Assembly: GCF_042139015.1 (NCBI RefSeq)
Contig: NZ_JBHIKY010000003.1
Coordinates: forward strand, 124,001-188,000
Direction of reading: 5' to 3'
DNA from: JBHIKY01 sp042139015
GTDB taxonomy: Bacteria > Bacillota > Bacilli > Bacillales > Marinococcaceae
Length of the DNA: 64,000 nt
A model generated the notes under the pieces. That model was not told where the DNA came from. It saw nothing but the letters and a program-made list of their open reading frames with translations, and searched no databases. The position numbers and the translations under genes are program-made. Shown here one piece after another: positions 61,240 to 64,000 of the stretch; the first letter of the stretch is position 1; each line of letters opens with the position of its first letter.

Positions 61240-62184
61240 TTAATTGTCACCACCTGACTCGTAGTAAACCCACGACTTTGATGATTTAAAAATCAGAGCA
61301 GTAAATATTGCAATAATCACTAACAAAATCCACGCCATTGCAGAAGCATATCCCATTTGGAAGTTTTGAAAAGCCCTCTCATAAAGATACAGCGCAAAAA
61401 ATAAGGTGCGGTCAAGCGGTCCACCGTCTGTAATGAGATAAGCCTGCGTAAATGTTAAAAACCCTCCAATGGTCTGCATAACTAGATTAAAGAATATCAC
61501 CGGTGTAAGCATGGGAATTGTAATTCTAAGAAATTGTGCGATAGTATTAGCCCCATCAACAGAGGCCGCATCATACAATTCCTGCGGAATCTGACGCAGA
61601 CCGGCTAGAAATATAATCATGGGAGAGCCAAACTGCCAGATGACCAGTAAAATAATGACGGATAAAGCGTGGTCCGGGCTGGCGATCCAATTCTGACCCT
61701 GTATACCTAAAAATGATAGAAAATCATTGACCGCTCCATCAGATCCGAACAACTGGCGCCACATCACAGCTACAGCCACACTCCCGCCAATAATGGAAGG
61801 AATGTAATAAACGGTTGTATAGATGCCGGAACCGCGGTGTCCTGTGTTAAACAACATCGCAATAAATAAGGCAAATGCCAATTTCAGAGGAGTAGATATA
61901 AACACAAAAACTAATGTCACCTGTATCGCTGTCCAAAAGCGTTCATCATTGGTAAACATATGGATATAATTAGAAAAACCAATCCAGCTTGGACTAGACA
62001 GCATATCGTAGTCGGTGAAGGATAAATAAAGGGACATGATCATCGGCCCTATCACAAAGCCTATAAAGCCAATTAACCAGGGAGATAAAAATGAATATGC
62101 GATTAGATTATTCTTTAAGGATTTTTTCTTTTGATAAGTAGATTGTGCTGGGATTGACGTTTGTTTTAACCGCTTTAAAGCCAT
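61240..62184 (-). CDS. Carbohydrate ABC transporter permease (MalF type)
   Basis: A 314-residue CUT1 permease with six membrane segments after a basic N-terminus. The EAA loop is QELYDAASVDGANTIAQFLR (about residues 204-223) followed by ITIPMLTPV. It follows the binding protein gene after 71 bases that include a perfect hairpin, and precedes the second permease by 2 bases. Confidence 0.93.
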   Translation of the reverse strand: MALKRLKQTSIPAQSTYQKKKSLKNNLIAYSFLSPWLIGFIGFVIGPMIMSLYLSFTDYDMLSSPSWIGFSNYIHMFTNDERFWTAIQVTLVFVFISTPLKLAFALFIAMLFNTGHRGSGIYTTVYYIPSIIGGSVAVAVMWRQLFGSDGAVNDFLSFLGIQGQNWIASPDHALSVIILLVIWQFGSPMIIFLAGLRQIPQELYDAASVDGANTIAQFLRITIPMLTPVIFFNLVMQTIGGFLTFTQAYLITDGGPLDRTLFFALYLYERAFQNFQMGYASAMAWILLVIIAIFTALIFKSSKSWVYYESGGDN

Positions 62185-62217
62185 ACGTACCTACACCTCG
62201 TTTTAAGTGAAGATGAT

Positions 62218-62244
62218 CAGCCTCTGTGAAAATTCCAGAGGCTG
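62218..62244. other. Intercistronic hairpin after the binding protein gene
   Basis: CAGCCTCTG and CAGAGGCTG form a perfect 9-bp stem with a 9-base loop, 11 bases after the stop of the binding protein gene. There is no long T-run, so it may protect the upstream mRNA and raise binding-protein levels over permeases. Confidence 0.65.
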
Positions 62245-62255
62245 AATTACATCTA

Positions 62256-63620
62256 TTAATCAGCTAGTACCTGCTCTGCTTCCTCTCTGAATTGCTCAGC
62301 AAATTCTTCTACCGTGATCTCGCCATATTCTACTTCCTCGAGTCCCCGCTCGAAGATGCCTTGAATTTCCCCTACACCAGATGGCTCCGGCGGATGAATA
62401 GGGCTGGAGTTCTCTTCTACTACTTCCATGTAATCGAACTGTTTCTGTTCATATTCTTCAAGCTGAGGGTACAGATGATCCTGCACTTCTTTAGAAATAG
62501 GCACGCCCCGCTCGGCTGCCAATATTTCATTGGCTTCTTTGTTATTGGTGAAAAAATCAATAAAGAGAGCTGCCGCTTCCTGCTCCTCTGCATTTGATTG
62601 AGAAGATGCCGAGAAAAACATACTTGGCTTTACAAAATGCCCATCGGTTCCTCCAGGTTCAGAAGGCAGGAGTGCTAATTCAAGCGGGCGGTCTGCGGCA
62701 CTCTGAAGTCCGACGATCTGATTGCTGTGCGGCATTAACACCGGAGATTTTTCATGAACAATTAACTCATCCTCCAGTCCCTCTATTTCTGTAGTAATCT
62801 GAGGTCCTGGTGCAATCCCCTCTTTAAGGAGATCATCCCACATGTTGTAATAATCAATAAATAACTGGTCATCGTCATATCCGAGTCCATTATTGTCTTC
62901 GTTATAAAGCCACATATCACGCTGCCTTAAGTAATGCTTAAATCCATGAAGATCCTTTGGGGTTGCCATATACACTTCTTCGCCAAAGTGATTCCTTATT
63001 TGATGGGCCGCATCGATATAATCCTCCCAAGTATATCCTGGCTCAAACTCAGGTACACCGGCTTCTTCAAACATTGCAGGATCATAAACAATGGTCAGTG
63101 AATTTGCACCTAAATTGACAGCATACAGCTCGTCCTCTACTTCTCCACCTTCCAAATAAATATCATCCACATCTTCAAAGTCTAATGTCCCTTCTTCTAT
63201 AAACGGATCCAGGTTTTCTATTAAATCTCTCGATTGATATTCCGCCAGATACTGTAAGTCCATTTGAATAACATCGGGCAGATTTTCACTCGCTGCCTGT
63301 GTAGCTAAGCGCTCCCAATATCCGTCCCAGCCGGTATATTCCGTCGAAACAGCTATATCGGGATATTCTTCTTCAAATAGATCAATCACCTCTAACGTGC
63401 GGTCATGTCTGGTTTGCGAGCCCCACCAAGCTACACGGAGTTCCATCTGTCCTTCCTCCAGCTCAGCCTCCTCGCCGCCACCTTCTTCACCGCCTGCATC
63501 GCCCTCAGCATCCTCCGGCCCGCCTTCAGGACCGCCTTCTTGATTCGGTGTACACGCAGCTGCCACTAAAAGAAAAGCGAACAGCATCATAATTGATAAT
63601 GACTTCGATACCGATTTCAT
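62256..63620 (-). CDS. Sugar ABC transporter substrate-binding lipoprotein
   Basis: Extracellular solute-binding protein of 454 residues. The signal peptide ends in LLVAAAC (lipidated Cys about residue 23), followed by a Gly/Glu-rich spacer (about 28-58). The CUT1 binding-protein fold starts with LRVAWWGSQTRHDRT and includes TEYTGWDGYWERLATQAAS-like sequence (in parts, about 95-112) and PDVIQMDLQYLAEY. It is very acidic. Sugar unknown; the YesO-like group (pectin or rhamnogalacturonan products) is one possibility. A cre-like site lies 48 bases upstream. Confidence 0.92.
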   Translation of the reverse strand: MKSVSKSLSIMMLFAFLLVAAACTPNQEGGPEGGPEDAEGDAGGEEGGGEEAELEEGQMELRVAWWGSQTRHDRTLEVIDLFEEEYPDIAVSTEYTGWDGYWERLATQAASENLPDVIQMDLQYLAEYQSRDLIENLDPFIEEGTLDFEDVDDIYLEGGEVEDELYAVNLGANSLTIVYDPAMFEEAGVPEFEPGYTWEDYIDAAHQIRNHFGEEVYMATPKDLHGFKHYLRQRDMWLYNEDNNGLGYDDDQLFIDYYNMWDDLLKEGIAPGPQITTEIEGLEDELIVHEKSPVLMPHSNQIVGLQSAADRPLELALLPSEPGGTDGHFVKPSMFFSASSQSNAEEQEAAALFIDFFTNNKEANEILAAERGVPISKEVQDHLYPQLEEYEQKQFDYMEVVEENSSPIHPPEPSGVGEIQGIFERGLEEVEYGEITVEEFAEQFREEAEQVLAD

Positions 63621-63667
63621 CACTGGATATCATCTCCCCAATATAGGATCATTCCTTCAGGCTAAAA

Positions 63668-63681
63668 AGTAACCGCTTACA
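63668..63681 (-). promoter_or_regulatory. cre-like site upstream of the sugar ABC operon
   Basis: TGTAAGCGGTTACT (minus strand) matches the CcpA consensus TGWAANCGNTNWCA except for the last base. It is the best of three related sites and suggests glucose repression of the transporter. Confidence 0.65.
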
Positions 63682-63868
63682 TTTTTAGTTTAAAAGATTG
63701 ATTATTCTGATAAATGACGGAGCTAATTCTTCCTCCCTTATGCCACTGCACTATAGGCCCGGACACACCTAAGTGATCTCCCCTTTCCATATGGATTTGA
63801 GTTTCCTTTCGTAGTTTCAGCATATGATATGTACTTTTTTCACGCTGTCTCCACATTAATGAATTCAC
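63677..63868 (-). CDS. Possible small protein upstream of the ABC operon
   Basis: A 63-codon frame beginning with GTG 63868 that directly follows AAAGGAGGC; it ends inside the cre-like site. The product is basic with no recognised domain. The strong Shine-Dalgarno and its position as leader of the ABC operon are the only support; it might also be the remains of a longer gene. The bases from 63869 to the window end show no gene. Confidence 0.3.
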   Translation of the reverse strand: MNSLMWRQREKSTYHMLKLRKETQIHMERGDHLGVSGPIVQWHKGGRISSVIYQNNQSFKLKM

Positions 63869-64000
63869 GCCTCCTTTTATACGAAATTGTCATATAAAAA
63901 ATAATAGCGGTTGCTGTGGGATTTCCTATTAATTTGTCTATGACAAAAAATAACCAACTTCTGCTTTTTGGATAAAAAAAGGAACAGGAGTTATCCTGAT

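Overview
The window looks like chromosome of a Gram-positive, low-to-mid GC endospore-forming Bacillaceae, probably an alkaliphile or halophile. The order uvrA-uvrB-csbA-minJ-ctpB ... ftsX-ftsE-cccB-yvjA-type-prfB-secA-hpf ... fliT-fliS-fliD is the order known from Bacillus subtilis. Exported proteins (CtpB, the M23 hydrolase, lipoproteins, binding proteins) are very rich in Asp/Glu, and an NhaC-type antiporter and a TRAP transporter are present. The species cannot be named from this sequence. I see no rRNA, tRNA, CRISPR array, prophage or intact insertion sequence.

Region 1 (1-26 kb) is mostly the conserved core on the minus strand: SOS-controlled uvrBA, division-site protein MinJ, CtpB protease, FtsEX with an M23 cell-wall hydrolase beside it, cytochrome c551, RF2 with its programmed frameshift, SecA, hibernation factor HPF with a sigma-H-like promoter, a cold-shock protein, GabD, and the flagellar cap operon fliD-fliS-fliT with a sigma-D-like promoter. 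Guests within this core are padR-chrA, a cysteine desulfurase and an acidic lipoprotein.

Region 2 (26-51 kb) is accessory: NhaC, many small regulators with their targets (TetR, LytTR, ArsR-LysE, WYL-SDR), a sporulenol-synthase-like cyclase, two DinB proteins, the adaA-adaB alkylation response pair, transporters and hypothetical genes. Three genes here (a small unknown gene, a CoA transferase, a DUF4349 lipoprotein) are broken by single-base frame changes.

Region 3 (51-64 kb) is a carbohydrate region. A TRAP transporter, an enolase-superfamily dehydratase, a short-chain dehydrogenase and an FAH-family hydrolase together fit import and non-phosphorylative breakdown of a sugar acid. Beside it are two AraC regulators and a CUT1 sugar ABC transporter with a DUF624 protein. 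Three similar cre-like sites suggest shared catabolite control.

The most unusual structure is not a gene. Two intergenic arrays (2268-2770 and 40591-40754) carry a degenerate TTTCCAC core (GTGGAAA on the other strand) repeated every 20-21 bases. Each begins right after the stop codon of a minus-strand gene, and the first is organised into a 180-183 bp higher-order repeat. Two regulator genes (tetR, arsR) appear to be transcribed as leaderless mRNAs. Several palindromic interspersed elements and a candidate small RNA were also noted.
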